From: Pseudoxanthomonas sp. Root65
GTDB lineage: Bacteria > Pseudomonadota > Gammaproteobacteria > Xanthomonadales > Xanthomonadaceae
NCBI RefSeq assembly: GCF_001427635.1
Contig: NZ_LMHA01000003.1
Span: forward strand, 248,001-312,000
Reading direction: 5' to 3'
Length of the DNA stretch: 64,000 nucleotides
Positions 9,424 through 21,784 of this stretch are shown here, in pieces. A program made the translations under genes and the position numbers. The notes below the pieces were generated by a model. That model made no database searches, had not been told where the DNA came from, and was given only the letters and a program-made list of their open reading frames with translations. Position 1 is the stretch's first letter. Each line of letters opens with the position of its first letter.

Positions 9424-11046
9424 ATGCAGCGTTACCTCGCCTATGCCGGCAGCATCGCGCTGGCGCTTGCTTCGTTCTGGCTGGCATTGACGTGGCCGGC
9501 GGCGTGGTGGGGCGTGGCCGCGTTCGGCGCGCTGGCGCTGCTGGGCACGTGGGACGTGCTGCAGACGCGCAGCACCTTGCGCCGCAATTACCCGGTGCTG
9601 GCGCATTTCCGCTATGGACTGGAATCGGTCGGTCCGGAGATCCGTCAGTACTTCATCGAGGGCGATACCGCCGAAGTGCCGTTCTCGCGGCAGCAGCGGG
9701 CACTGGTCTACCAGCGAGCGAAGGGCGTCAGCGACGTGGTGCCGTTCGGCAGCCAGCAGGACGTCTACGGCGTGGACTACGAGTGGATCAACCATTCGAT
9801 GGCGCCGGCGCACGTAGACTCGCACGATTTCCGCGTGGTGATCGGTGCCGGCACGGCGCAGCCGTATTCGGCCAGTGTGTTCAACATCTCGGCGATGAGC
9901 TTCGGCTCGCTGTCGGCCAATGCGGTGCGCGCGCTGAACGAGGGTGCGCGGCGCGGCAACTTCTACCACGACACCGGCGAGGGCTCGATCTCGGCCTACC
10001 ACCGCGAGAAGGGCGGCGACCTGGTCTGGGAGATCGGCTCGGGCTACTTCGGCTGCCGCGACGAACAGGGCCGCTTCAGTGAGGAGCGCTTCGTCCAGAA
10101 CGCGCAGTCGCCGCAGGTGAAGATGATCGAGCTGAAGCTGTCGCAGGGCGCCAAGCCCGGTCACGGTGGCGTGCTGCCGGCGGCGAAGGTCAGTGCCGAG
10201 ATCGCCGCCACTCGCGGCGTACCGATGGGGCACGACTGCGTCTCGCCAGCGAAGCACTCGGCGTTCTCCACGCCGGTCGAGCTACTGCAGTTCGTCGCAC
10301 GCCTGCGCGAACTGTCGGGCGGCAAGCCGACCGGCTTCAAGCTGGCGATCGGGCACCCCTGGGAATGGTTTGGCATCGCCAAGGCGATGCATGAGACCGG
10401 GCTGCTGCCCGATTTCATCGTGGTGGACGGTGCCGAGGGCGGCACGGGCGCGGCGCCGGCCGAGTTCATCGACCACGTCGGCGTGCCGATGCACGAGGCG
10501 CTGCTGCTGGTCCACAACACGCTGGTCGGCCTGAACCTGCGCGACCGCATCCGGATCGGCGCGGCCGGCCGGATCATCAGCGGCTTCGATATCGCCCGCA
10601 CCATGGCGATGGGTGCCGACTGGTGCAATGCCGCGCGTGGCTTCATGTTCGCCCTGGGCTGCATCCAGGCGCAGAGCTGCCACAACGACCGCTGCCCGAC
10701 CGGCGTGGCCACCCAGGACCCGAAGCGCTGGAAACACCTGGACGTGGCGGACAAGTCGGTGCGCGTGCAGCAGTTCCACGACAACACGCTCAAGGCCCTG
10801 CGCGACATGCTGTGCGCGGCGGGGCTGGAGCATCCGCAGCAACTGGGGCCGGAGCACATCCTGCGGCGCGTCTCGCCGATCGAGGTGCGTTCGCTGGCCG
10901 CGCTCTACAAGTTCCTGGAACCTGGCGAACTGCTGGATGGGGTGCCCAGCCATGCGGTGTTCCGCGACTTCTGGCCGGATGCACGCAGCGACTGTTTCGC
11001 GCCACCGCGCCGGGTCAGTTCGCTGTGCGACACCAAGGACCGTTGA
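9424..11046 (+). CDS. FMN-binding glutamate synthase family protein
   Basis: A 540-residue single-chain protein equivalent to the FMN/Fe-S domain of glutamate synthase large subunits. The N-terminus carries two membrane helices (residues about 2-40), unlike GltB. The core motifs are NISAMSFGSLS, GEGSISAYH, HDCVSPAKHSAF and the Cys cluster GCIQAQSCHNDRCPTG, expected to hold a 3Fe-4S cluster. It lacks the glutaminase domain, so the ammonia source and true reaction are unknown. The start at 9424 puts the membrane helices directly at the N-terminus; an upstream in-frame extension looks non-coding and crosses the FNR-type site. Confidence 0.85.
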   Translation: MQRYLAYAGSIALALASFWLALTWPAAWWGVAAFGALALLGTWDVLQTRSTLRRNYPVLAHFRYGLESVGPEIRQYFIEGDTAEVPFSRQQRALVYQRAKGVSDVVPFGSQQDVYGVDYEWINHSMAPAHVDSHDFRVVIGAGTAQPYSASVFNISAMSFGSLSANAVRALNEGARRGNFYHDTGEGSISAYHREKGGDLVWEIGSGYFGCRDEQGRFSEERFVQNAQSPQVKMIELKLSQGAKPGHGGVLPAAKVSAEIAATRGVPMGHDCVSPAKHSAFSTPVELLQFVARLRELSGGKPTGFKLAIGHPWEWFGIAKAMHETGLLPDFIVVDGAEGGTGAAPAEFIDHVGVPMHEALLLVHNTLVGLNLRDRIRIGAAGRIISGFDIARTMAMGADWCNAARGFMFALGCIQAQSCHNDRCPTGVATQDPKRWKHLDVADKSVRVQQFHDNTLKALRDMLCAAGLEHPQQLGPEHILRRVSPIEVRSLAALYKFLEPGELLDGVPSHAVFRDFWPDARSDCFAPPRRVSSLCDTKDR

Positions 11047-11058
11047 CGGGCCGATGCG

Positions 11059-11088
11059 TTGACCGGGCCCCCGGTCCGCGCTTATCAT
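11059..11088 (+). promoter_or_regulatory. Promoter for tRNA-Val
   Basis: TTGACC at 11059-11064 and TATCAT at 11083-11088 are 18 bp apart, followed by a GC-rich discriminator (TCGCGCCCC) typical of stringently controlled stable-RNA promoters. Transcription would begin about 12 bp before the tRNA. Confidence 0.7.
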
Positions 11089-11106
11089 TCGCGCCCCGAT
11101 GATTTC

Positions 11107-11181
11107 GGGCGGTTAGCTCAGCGGTAGAGCACTGCTTTCACACGGCAGGGGTCACAAGTTCGAAACTTGTACCGCCCACCA
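11107..11181 (+). tRNA. tRNA-Val(CAC)
   Basis: A 75-nt cloverleaf with encoded CCA. The acceptor arms GGGCGGT and ACCGCCC pair, the anticodon loop TTCACAC gives CAC, and the T arm is AAGTTCGAAACTT. It stands alone between its own promoter and terminator. Confidence 0.96.
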
Positions 11182-11193
11182 GTTCCAGCGAAA

Positions 11194-11217
11194 AGCCCGG
11201 CCTTGGCCGGGCTTTTT
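11194..11217 (+). terminator. Rho-independent terminator of tRNA-Val
   Basis: The stem AGCCCGGC and its complement GCCGGGCT enclose a 4-nt loop and are followed by five T residues, 12 nt after the tRNA end. Confidence 0.85.
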
Positions 11218-11460
11218 CGTGTCTGTCCGGCAGGCGCGCGCGCAGACGTCCCGCCGGGCCGCGCGGCGCAGCCGATGCGCGGCCTTAAGTGCTTGTTTCG
11301 CGGGGTGAAACGGCCCGTCGGATGGGGTGTCTGTGGTACACTCGGCGCGCTGCAGAACCCGCCGGAATCCCCGCCCGATCCTGCCCCGCCGGACTTGTCC
11401 CGGCCAGGCATGCTTTGGCCCGGAGCCAGGCCCGAAACACTCTGAGAACACGGAACCCGA

Positions 11461-14151
<2,691 letters not shown>

Positions 14152-14244
14152 TCGGCGATTGATCGAAGGCGTGCGGGAGAATGACCCCGCCGCCTTCATC
14201 GCTGCGTTCTATACTGCCGGTACGACCACGGCAGGGAATGGCAG

Positions 14245-17200
14245 ATGGGATCGGTAGACGGGAACAGCAACAACGCGCGCAGCCGCTGGATGCGCGCGTT
14301 TTTTATTGGCCTGCTCGCAGCGGCGGCACTGGCCGGCTGCAAGCGCAACGAGTCCGGGCAACTGCCCGAGGCCAGCGGCGAGCCGATCAAGGCGCAGGCC
14401 GCCCAGGTGGACGGCTTCGCGCTGGTCGGTGCCTATCCCGACCAGCATGACGGCGACCTCGCCATCGCGCTGGAATTCAGCCGGCCCCTGGTGAGCTCGC
14501 AGGACTTCGACGCGTTGCTGGTGGTGAAGGACGCCAACGGCGCCGCGGTGAAAGGCAGCTGGGTGCTGGACGACAAGGGCCTGGTGCTGCGCTTCCCGTC
14601 GGTGGAGGCGGCCAAGGACTACGAGGTCACGCTGAAGGCCGGCCTGTCCGCCGCCGACGGCACGCGCCTGGGCAAGGACGACACGCGCAAGGTGCACACC
14701 GGCGAACTCGATCCGGCCGTGGGCTTCGCCTCGCAGGGCAGCGTGCTGCCGGCGCGCGAGAGCCGCGGCCTGCCGGTGGTGTCGATCAACGTGCCGGAAG
14801 TGGATGTGGAATTCCTGCGCATCACCGAGAAGCAGTTGCCCAAGTTCTTCGCCGAGTACCAGCGCGGCGGCCGCCGCGGCAGCTGGGACCTGGACAGCGA
14901 CTACGGCGACAGCACGCCGCTGGGCAAGCTGGCCGAACCCGTCTACCTCAACCGCTTCGTGCTGGGCGGCAAGCCCAACGAGCGCGTGCTGACCTACCTG
15001 CCGATCCAGGACATCCGCGAGTTGCAGGATCCGGGCCTGTACTTTGCGGTAATGAAGCGGACCGGCAAGTTCGCCGGCGAGTTCGAGACCGCCTTCTTCA
15101 CCGTCAGCGACATAGGCCTGCACACGCGTGCGTACAAGGACAAGCTGTTCGTCCATACCGCCTCGCTGCAGGACGGCTCGGCCACCGGCGGCGTCGAGCT
15201 GAAAGTGCTGGACGCCCGCGGCGAAGCCATCCTGGCCGGTAAGACCGACGGCAACGGCAATGCGCTGCTGAACTACACGCTGGACGCCGGCCACGTACTG
15301 GTCGCCACGCGCGGCAAGGACGTGTCGATGCTGCCGTTCAACCAGCCGGCGCTCGATCTGTCCGAGTTCGCCGTGGCGGGCCGCGAGCAGGCGTGGTTCG
15401 ATGTGTTCGCGTGGTCCGGTCGCGATCTGTACCGCCCGGGCGAGACCGTGCGCATCTCCGCGCTGCTGCGCGACAACGACGGCAAACCGGTGCCGGCCCC
15501 CAAGCAGGGCGGCGGCCAACCCGTCTTCCTGCGCCTGAAGCAACCCGACGGCAAGGTCTTCCGCGAGACGCGCCTGCAGCCGGGCGCGCAGGGCTATTTC
15601 AGTTTCGAGCAGGCGATACCGGTCGAAGCGCCGACAGGGCGCTGGCAGGTGGAGTTCCGTACCGACCCGGCCAGCAAGGAGGCCGTGCAGGGCATGACGC
15701 TGCGCATCGAGGAGTTCCTGCCCGAGCGCATGAAGCTGGACCTGGACGCGGCGCCGGTGCTCAAGCCGGGCCAGCCGTTGAAGCTCAAGGCGACGGCCGC
15801 CTACCTGTATGGCGCGCCGGCCAGCGGCAACCGCTTCACCGCCAAGCTGGCGGTGGCGGTGGAACAGCATCCGCTGGAGCAATTGCCGGGCTATTTCTTC
15901 GGCGATCCGACCATGGAACTGCCGAAGGAAGCCAAGGACGTCATCGACACCACGCTGCCCGAGAGCGGCGTGCTGGAAGAGGACATCGCGTTGCCGGCGG
16001 AAGCCAAGCCGCGCAGTCCGATCGCCGCCATCGTGTCCGGCAGCGTCTACGAGACCGGCGGCCGCACGGTCAACCGCACGCTCAAGCGCGTGCTGTGGCC
16101 GGCCGACGCGCTGGTGGGCATCCGTCCCCTGTTCGACGACAAGGACGGCGCCGATGCCAACGCCAACGCCGGCTTCGAGGTGGTGCGCATGGATGCCGCC
16201 GGCAAGCCGCAGCCCGGCAAGGGGCTGAAAGCCACGCTGGTGCGCGAGCTGCGCGACTACCACTGGAACCATTCCGACGACGGCGGATGGGATTACGACT
16301 TCACCCGCCGTTTCGAGAACAAGGAGACGCGTACGCTCGATGTCGGCGCGGGCGCATCGAAGATCGACTTCCCGGTGGAGTGGGGCGAGTACCGGCTGGA
16401 CGTGTTCGATCCGGCCACCGGCCTGACCACACGCTATCCGTTCCGCGCCGGCTGGAGCTGGGACGACCAGAACCGCGGCCTCGACGCGCGCCCCGACAAG
16501 GTCAAGCTGGCGCTGGACCGGACCGGCTACAAGGCCGGCGACACGCTGAAGGTCACGGTCACGCCGCCGCATGCCGGCAAGGGCCTGTTGATGGTCGAGA
16601 GCGACCGCATGCTGTACGTGCAGGCGATCGACGCCAAGCCGGGCAGCACGTTCTCCATTCCGGTGACCAAGGACTGGGAACGGCACGACGTCTATGTCAC
16701 CGCCCTGGTGTTCCGTGGCGGCTCGGCGCCCAGCAAGATCACGCCGGCGCGCGCGGTCGGCGTGGCGCACGTGCCGATGGACCGTCGCGATCGCCGCGTC
16801 GCGGTCGGCCTGTCGGTACCGAAACAGATGCGTCCCGAGCAGAACCTGTCGGTCACTGTCAGCGTGCCCGAACTCGCGGGCCAGACCGCGCATGTCACGG
16901 TCTCCGCGGTGGACGTGGGCATCCTCAACATCACCCGCTTCCCGGTGCCGGATGCCAAGGCGCAGTTCTTCGCGCAGCGCCGGCTGGGCGTGGATGCGTA
17001 CGACATCTACGGCCGCGTGATCGAGAGCTTCGAGGGCGGCAGCGCGCGGATGCGTTTCGGCGGCGACATGGCGTTGGCCGCCTTGCCGCAGGCCAAGCGG
17101 CCGACCTCGCGCGTGCAGACGGTGGACCTGTTCTCCGGGCCGGTGAAGCTGGACGGCAAGGGCAATGCGCGCATCGCGCTGAAGGTGCCGGACTTCAACG

Positions 17201-19185
17201 GCACCCTGCGCGTCTCGGCGCTGGTCTATTCGGACACGCGCTATGGCAACCGCGATCGCGAGACCGTGGTGCGCGCGCCGATCGTGGCCGAAGCCAGCCT
17301 GCCGCGCGTGCTGGCGCCGGGCGACAGGAGTACGGTGACGCTGGACGTGCAGAACTTCACCGGCAAGGCCGGCGTGTTCAAGGTGCTGGTGAACGGCGAA
17401 GGCCCGCTCAATATCGGGGAAGGTAGCAAGACCGCGGATCTGTCGGTCGACGCCAAGCGCACGCTGACGTTCCCGATCACCGCGGGCGAGGGCTACACCA
17501 CCGCGCAGGTGCGTGTGCGCGTGGAGGGCAACGGCTTCAAGGTGGACCGCCGCTACGACGTGCCGGTGCGCGCGGGCTGGCCGGCGGTGCTGCGTTCGCG
17601 CACGCAGGTGCTGGACAGCCTGGTGCCGGTCGAGATGGGCGCGGGCTTCGCCGATGGCCTGACGCCCGGCTCGGTGACCGCGCGCATGACGGTCAGTGCG
17701 CTGCCGCCGATTCCATTCGCCAGCGCGCTGAAGGGCGCGCTGGAGTATCCGTACGGCTGCGCTGAGCAGACCACCAGCAAGGGCTATGCGGCGCTGGAAC
17801 TGGACGATGCTACGGCCAAGTTGCTGGGCATCGACGGACTGGAAGCGAAGAAGCGTCGCGAACGCATGGAGGGCGCGTTTGGCCGGCTGGCGTCGATGCA
17901 GGTGGCCAACGGCCACTTCTCGATGTGGGGCAACGACGATTACGTCAATCCGGGCCTGACGCCGTACATCGCCGAATTCCTGCTGGATGCGCGCGAAGGC
18001 GGCTTCGCCGTGCCGGACGCGGTGCTGCAGAAGGCGCTGACCCGTCTCAACGAAGACCTGCTGGCCGGCGGCGCGCAGTTCTACGGCTACGATCGGCGCG
18101 ATCACCTCAAGTTCGCCAACCAGGCCTATGCCGGCTACGTGCTCGCACGCGTCAACCGCGCGCCGCTGGGCACGCTGCGCGCGCTGTACGACAACGAGCG
18201 CGGCAAGACGCTCACCGGCCTGCCGCTGGTGCACCTGGGTATCGCGCTGACGCTGCAGGGCGACAAGAACCGCGGCGCGAAGGCGATCGCCGAAGGCTTC
18301 GCCAAGACCGGTGATCGCCCTGAGTACCTCGGCGATTACGGGACCAAGCTGCGCGACGACGCGCTGATGATCGCGCTGGTGCACGAGCGCAAGCTCGCCA
18401 AGCCGGAGTACGACCGCCGCGCGATCTCGCTGGGTCGCGAACTGGATGCGCGCCGCAACAGCGGCTGGATGTGGCTCAGCACGCAGGAACAGGTGGCGCT
18501 GGCGCGGCTGGGCAAGGCGCTGATGGTGGACCAGAAGAAGCTGGTCTCTGGCCAGTGGAGCATCGGCGGCGATGCCGAAGCCGTCGCACCGGTGCGGCTG
18601 TTCGGCCGCAGCGTCGACTACGCGACGCTGGCCCTCGGCGCGCGCTTCACCCCGGAAGGCTCGCCGCCGCTGTACGCCTCGCTGGACGTGGCCGGCATCC
18701 CGCGCACCGCGCCGGCACCGGACGACCGCCAGATCGGCATCGAGCGCCGCTACTACACCACGGACGGAAAGGAGTGGAAGGGCGGCACGCTGAAGGAAGG
18801 CGAGGCGCTGATCGTGCGCGTGGGCATCACCGCCAATGTCGCGATGCCCGACGCGCTGTTCACCGACCTGCTGCCGGCAGGGCTGGAGATCGAGAACTTC
18901 AACCTCGGCGACGCCAGGCAGTGGGCGGACGTGGTGGTCGATGGCATCTCGATCAGCGATCGCGGCGGCGCGGCGGACGTCAAGCACGAGGAGTTCCGCG
19001 ACGACCGCTATGTGGCGGCGCTGAAGCTGGAACGGGGCAGCACCGCCAAGGTGTTCTACCTGGTACGCGCGGTCACGCCGGGCACCTACAGCGTGCCGCC
19101 ATCGCTGGTGGAGGACATGTACCGTCCTGACATCCGGGGTGTCGGCAGGGCGTCGCCGGCGACGATCACGGTGGTGCAGCCCTGA
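14245..19185 (+). CDS. Bacterial alpha-2-macroglobulin lipoprotein (YfhM-like)
   Basis: A 1646-residue lipoprotein. The signal ends in LAAAALAGC with lipid Cys32; Lys at +2 would favour the outer membrane under the E. coli sorting rule. Macroglobulin domains fill most of the length and the thioester motif CAEQ is present with Cys1172 (PYGCAEQTTSKG), so this is the thioester-bearing type that can trap attacking proteases covalently. C-terminal receptor-like repeats follow (MPDALFTDLLPAGLEIENF). It directly precedes pbpC, the usual yfhM-pbpC pairing, supporting a role in guarding or repairing the periplasm. Start chosen for the AGGGA site upstream. Confidence 0.93.
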   Translation: MGSVDGNSNNARSRWMRAFFIGLLAAAALAGCKRNESGQLPEASGEPIKAQAAQVDGFALVGAYPDQHDGDLAIALEFSRPLVSSQDFDALLVVKDANGAAVKGSWVLDDKGLVLRFPSVEAAKDYEVTLKAGLSAADGTRLGKDDTRKVHTGELDPAVGFASQGSVLPARESRGLPVVSINVPEVDVEFLRITEKQLPKFFAEYQRGGRRGSWDLDSDYGDSTPLGKLAEPVYLNRFVLGGKPNERVLTYLPIQDIRELQDPGLYFAVMKRTGKFAGEFETAFFTVSDIGLHTRAYKDKLFVHTASLQDGSATGGVELKVLDARGEAILAGKTDGNGNALLNYTLDAGHVLVATRGKDVSMLPFNQPALDLSEFAVAGREQAWFDVFAWSGRDLYRPGETVRISALLRDNDGKPVPAPKQGGGQPVFLRLKQPDGKVFRETRLQPGAQGYFSFEQAIPVEAPTGRWQVEFRTDPASKEAVQGMTLRIEEFLPERMKLDLDAAPVLKPGQPLKLKATAAYLYGAPASGNRFTAKLAVAVEQHPLEQLPGYFFGDPTMELPKEAKDVIDTTLPESGVLEEDIALPAEAKPRSPIAAIVSGSVYETGGRTVNRTLKRVLWPADALVGIRPLFDDKDGADANANAGFEVVRMDAAGKPQPGKGLKATLVRELRDYHWNHSDDGGWDYDFTRRFENKETRTLDVGAGASKIDFPVEWGEYRLDVFDPATGLTTRYPFRAGWSWDDQNRGLDARPDKVKLALDRTGYKAGDTLKVTVTPPHAGKGLLMVESDRMLYVQAIDAKPGSTFSIPVTKDWERHDVYVTALVFRGGSAPSKITPARAVGVAHVPMDRRDRRVAVGLSVPKQMRPEQNLSVTVSVPELAGQTAHVTVSAVDVGILNITRFPVPDAKAQFFAQRRLGVDAYDIYGRVIESFEGGSARMRFGGDMALAALPQAKRPTSRVQTVDLFSGPVKLDGKGNARIALKVPDFNGTLRVSALVYSDTRYGNRDRETVVRAPIVAEASLPRVLAPGDRSTVTLDVQNFTGKAGVFKVLVNGEGPLNIGEGSKTADLSVDAKRTLTFPITAGEGYTTAQVRVRVEGNGFKVDRRYDVPVRAGWPAVLRSRTQVLDSLVPVEMGAGFADGLTPGSVTARMTVSALPPIPFASALKGALEYPYGCAEQTTSKGYAALELDDATAKLLGIDGLEAKKRRERMEGAFGRLASMQVANGHFSMWGNDDYVNPGLTPYIAEFLLDAREGGFAVPDAVLQKALTRLNEDLLAGGAQFYGYDRRDHLKFANQAYAGYVLARVNRAPLGTLRALYDNERGKTLTGLPLVHLGIALTLQGDKNRGAKAIAEGFAKTGDRPEYLGDYGTKLRDDALMIALVHERKLAKPEYDRRAISLGRELDARRNSGWMWLSTQEQVALARLGKALMVDQKKLVSGQWSIGGDAEAVAPVRLFGRSVDYATLALGARFTPEGSPPLYASLDVAGIPRTAPAPDDRQIGIERRYYTTDGKEWKGGTLKEGEALIVRVGITANVAMPDALFTDLLPAGLEIENFNLGDARQWADVVVDGISISDRGGAADVKHEEFRDDRYVAALKLERGSTAKVFYLVRAVTPGTYSVPPSLVEDMYRPDIRGVGRASPATITVVQP

Positions 19186-19190
19186 GGAGC

Positions 19191-19344
19191 AGGAGTGAGG
19201 AACAAGGAGTGAGTGGAGAGTACAGACCCATGCGTCTGCCGAATGTCGGATCGGGGCAGGAACCCTGCCGCTAGTGGACCTGGAAAAAGACAGGGCGGAG
19301 CGAAGGCACGGCTTTCGCTCACTCCTCACTTCTCGCCGCTCGCT
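19191..19344. repeat. Inverted-repeat element at the A2M/pbpC junction
   Basis: AGGAGTGAG at 19191 (and again, AAGGAGTGAG, at 19204) is inverted as CTCACTCCT at 19318, and smaller hairpins lie inside (GGCAGG with CCTGCC). The right arm lies within the annotated start of pbpC. The layout resembles the dispersed GAGTGAG-type elements I associate with xanthomonad genomes; copy number here cannot be judged. Confidence 0.5.
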
Positions 19345-21670
19345 CCTTGCGTCCCTGCGCTGGAGTACCGTGGGCCTGCTAATCGGCTTGCTGGCGCTCG
19401 ATCTCGCTTTCCCACCCCCGCTGCCGAAGACCCGCGACACCAGCACGCTGGTCGTCGCGCGCGACGGCACACCGCTGCGGGCCTTCGCCGACCGCGAGGG
19501 CGTGTGGCGTTACCCCGCGTCGCCCGGCACGGTCTCGCCGCTTTACCTGCAGGCGTTGCTGAACTACGAAGACCGCTGGTTCTGGCAACATCCCGGCATC
19601 AACCCGTGGGCGCTCGTGCGGGCGGCCGCGCAGTTCGTGCAGCATGGACGCGTGGTCTCCGGCGGCTCCACGCTGACCATGCAGGTGGCGCGCATGCTGG
19701 ACCGGCATTCGCGCACGCCATGGGGCAAGGCCAAGCAGATGCTGCGCGCGGTGCAACTGGAAGCGCACCTGTCCAAGCGCGAGATCCTGACCCTGTATCT
19801 GGAACGTGCGCCGTTCGGTGGCACCATCGAAGGCGTGGACGCCGCGAGCTGGGCCTATCTCGGCAAGCCGGCTTCGCGGTTGTCGCATGCCGAGGCCGCG
19901 CTGCTCGCCGTCTTGCCGCAGTCGCCCAGTCGGCTGCGTCCTGACCGCCATCCGGACGCCGCGCGCAACGCACGTGACAAGGTGCTGCAGCGCATGGCCG
20001 AGCTCGGCGTCTGGTCGAAGGCCGAGGTCGACGATGCCCGCATCGAACCCGTCGTCGCCCGCAGCCTGCAGGCACCCTTGACCGCCGCGCTGCTGGCCGA
20101 ACGCCTGCGTCGCCAGCAGCCGCGCGCACCGCGCATTACCTCCACGCTCGACGCCGGTCTGCAGCGCACGCTGGAGGAACGGGTGCAGGGTTACTTTTCC
20201 ACGCTGCCCGCCCGTACCTCCGCCGCACTGCTGGTGGTCGACAATGCCACGATGGAGGCACGTGCCTATGTCGGCTCGGTGGCGTTCGGCGATCGCGAGC
20301 GGCTCGGGCACGTGGACATGGTGCAGGCATGGCGCTCGCCCGGCTCGACGCTGAAGCCGTTCCTGTACGGGCTGGCCTTGGACGATGGACTGATCCACTC
20401 GGAAAGCCTGCTGATCGACGCGCCGCAGTCGTTCGGCGGCTACCGCCCCGGCAACTTCGATGCCGCCTTCAACGGCCCGGTCAGCGCAGCCGATGCGCTG
20501 CGGCTGTCGCTCAACGTGCCGGCGGTGGACCTGCTGGACCGGGTCGGGCCGGCGCGCTTCTCCGCGCGACTGGCGAACAACGGTCTGGTCCTGCGCTATC
20601 CGCGCGGTGCGCAACCGAACCTGTCGCTGATCCTCGGCGGCACCGGTGCACGGCTGGAGGATCTGGTAGGGGCGTACGCCGGACTGAACCGCGGCGGGCT
20701 GTCGGGCCGTGTGCGCTACACCGCGCAGGATCCGGCGTCCGACCGGCGCCTGCTGTCGCCCGGCGCGGCGTGGATCATCCGCGAGGTGCTGGAAGCGAAT
20801 CCGCGTCCCGGCTACGGCAGTGGCGTGCTGGATATCGGCCACCGCCCGCGCGTGGCCTGGAAGACCGGCACCAGTTACGGTTTCCGCGATGCCTGGGCGC
20901 TCGGCAGCACGCGGCGCTACACGGTGGGCGTGTGGGTCGGGCGGCCCGACGGCACGCCTTTGCCCGGCCAATACGGCGCCGTCACGGCGCTGCCGTTGAT
21001 GTTCGAAGTGATCGACAGCCTGCCGCGCGCGCAGGGCGATGCCGGTCCGACGCCGCCGCCTGCCGATGTGGCGGAGCAGGCGATCTGCTGGCCGCTGGGC
21101 ACACAGGCAGACGCCGACTCGCCACAGCTCTGCCAGCGCAGGCGCGATGCATGGACGCTGGGCGGCAACGTGCCGCCGACCTTCGCCGAGCGCGACGCGC
21201 GCCTGTGGAATGCCGGGCGCGAACGCTTCGAGGTGGATGCCCGCACCGGCCTGCGCCTGTCGGGCGAGTGCGCACGCGCGCATGAAGCGCGCAGCACCGA
21301 AATCGCGCGCTGGCCCGCACTGGCTTCGCCGTGGCTGCCGGCGCGTGAGCGGATGGCGTCGCGGCTGCCGCCGCTGTCGCCGGATTGCCAGCCCGATGGC
21401 CGCGACGCGGCCGAGGAGCTGCGTATCGACGGTCTCAACGACCTCGCCACACTGGCCCGCGCACCCGGCAGCGAGCATGGCGTGCGCCTGCAACTGCGCG
21501 CGCTGGGCACCGACGCACGCGTGCAGTGGCTGCTGGACGGCCGCTGGATCGCCGAGACGCGCGGCGCGCAGGCGTTCCAGCAGGATTTCACCGAGCCGGG
21601 CGAGCACCAGCTCACTGCGTTGGCCGACAGCGGCGCCTGGGCGCGGGTGCGGTTCAACGTGTTGCGGTAG
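19274..21670 (+). CDS. pbpC: Penicillin-binding protein 1C
   Basis: A bifunctional class A PBP of about 798 residues in the periplasm. A membrane anchor (WSTVGLLIGLLALDLAF) is followed by a glycosyltransferase domain (NYEDRWFWQHPG, GGSTLTMQVARM), a transpeptidase domain with SXXK in PGSTLKPF and KTG in KTGTSYGFRDAW, and a C-terminal PBP1C-specific domain. It polymerises and crosslinks peptidoglycan and in E. coli pairs with the YfhM macroglobulin. The true start is uncertain: GTG 19274 and the first 30 codons are covered by an inverted-repeat element, and initiation may be further downstream, near the anchor. Confidence 0.9.
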   Translation: MDLEKDRAERRHGFRSLLTSRRSLLASLRWSTVGLLIGLLALDLAFPPPLPKTRDTSTLVVARDGTPLRAFADREGVWRYPASPGTVSPLYLQALLNYEDRWFWQHPGINPWALVRAAAQFVQHGRVVSGGSTLTMQVARMLDRHSRTPWGKAKQMLRAVQLEAHLSKREILTLYLERAPFGGTIEGVDAASWAYLGKPASRLSHAEAALLAVLPQSPSRLRPDRHPDAARNARDKVLQRMAELGVWSKAEVDDARIEPVVARSLQAPLTAALLAERLRRQQPRAPRITSTLDAGLQRTLEERVQGYFSTLPARTSAALLVVDNATMEARAYVGSVAFGDRERLGHVDMVQAWRSPGSTLKPFLYGLALDDGLIHSESLLIDAPQSFGGYRPGNFDAAFNGPVSAADALRLSLNVPAVDLLDRVGPARFSARLANNGLVLRYPRGAQPNLSLILGGTGARLEDLVGAYAGLNRGGLSGRVRYTAQDPASDRRLLSPGAAWIIREVLEANPRPGYGSGVLDIGHRPRVAWKTGTSYGFRDAWALGSTRRYTVGVWVGRPDGTPLPGQYGAVTALPLMFEVIDSLPRAQGDAGPTPPPADVAEQAICWPLGTQADADSPQLCQRRRDAWTLGGNVPPTFAERDARLWNAGRERFEVDARTGLRLSGECARAHEARSTEIARWPALASPWLPARERMASRLPPLSPDCQPDGRDAAEELRIDGLNDLATLARAPGSEHGVRLQLRALGTDARVQWLLDGRWIAETRGAQAFQQDFTEPGEHQLTALADSGAWARVRFNVLR

Positions 21671-21694
21671 GGCGGATGCCCTCCGTGTAACGTG

Positions 21695-21764
21695 GTAGGA
21701 GCGGGCCATGCCCGCGATGCTTGTTCGTGGGATAGAAAGGCATCGCGCCCGAGGGCGCTCCTGC
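21695..21764. repeat. REPIN-like paired REP element
   Basis: GTAGGAGCGGGCCATGCCCGC near 21695 is matched by an inverted, diverged arm ending GGGCGCTCCTGC at 21764. It sits between the pbpC stop and the stop of the convergent peroxiredoxin gene, where it could act as a bidirectional transcript end. Confidence 0.65.
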
Positions 21765-21784
21765 AGCAAGCCGGATGCGTGAAC

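Noticed and set aside
14209..19470. A 1753-codon open frame on the minus strand opposite the macroglobulin gene
   Set aside because: The plus strand carries a lipoprotein signal and a thioester motif; the minus-strand protein is low-complexity and has no domain.
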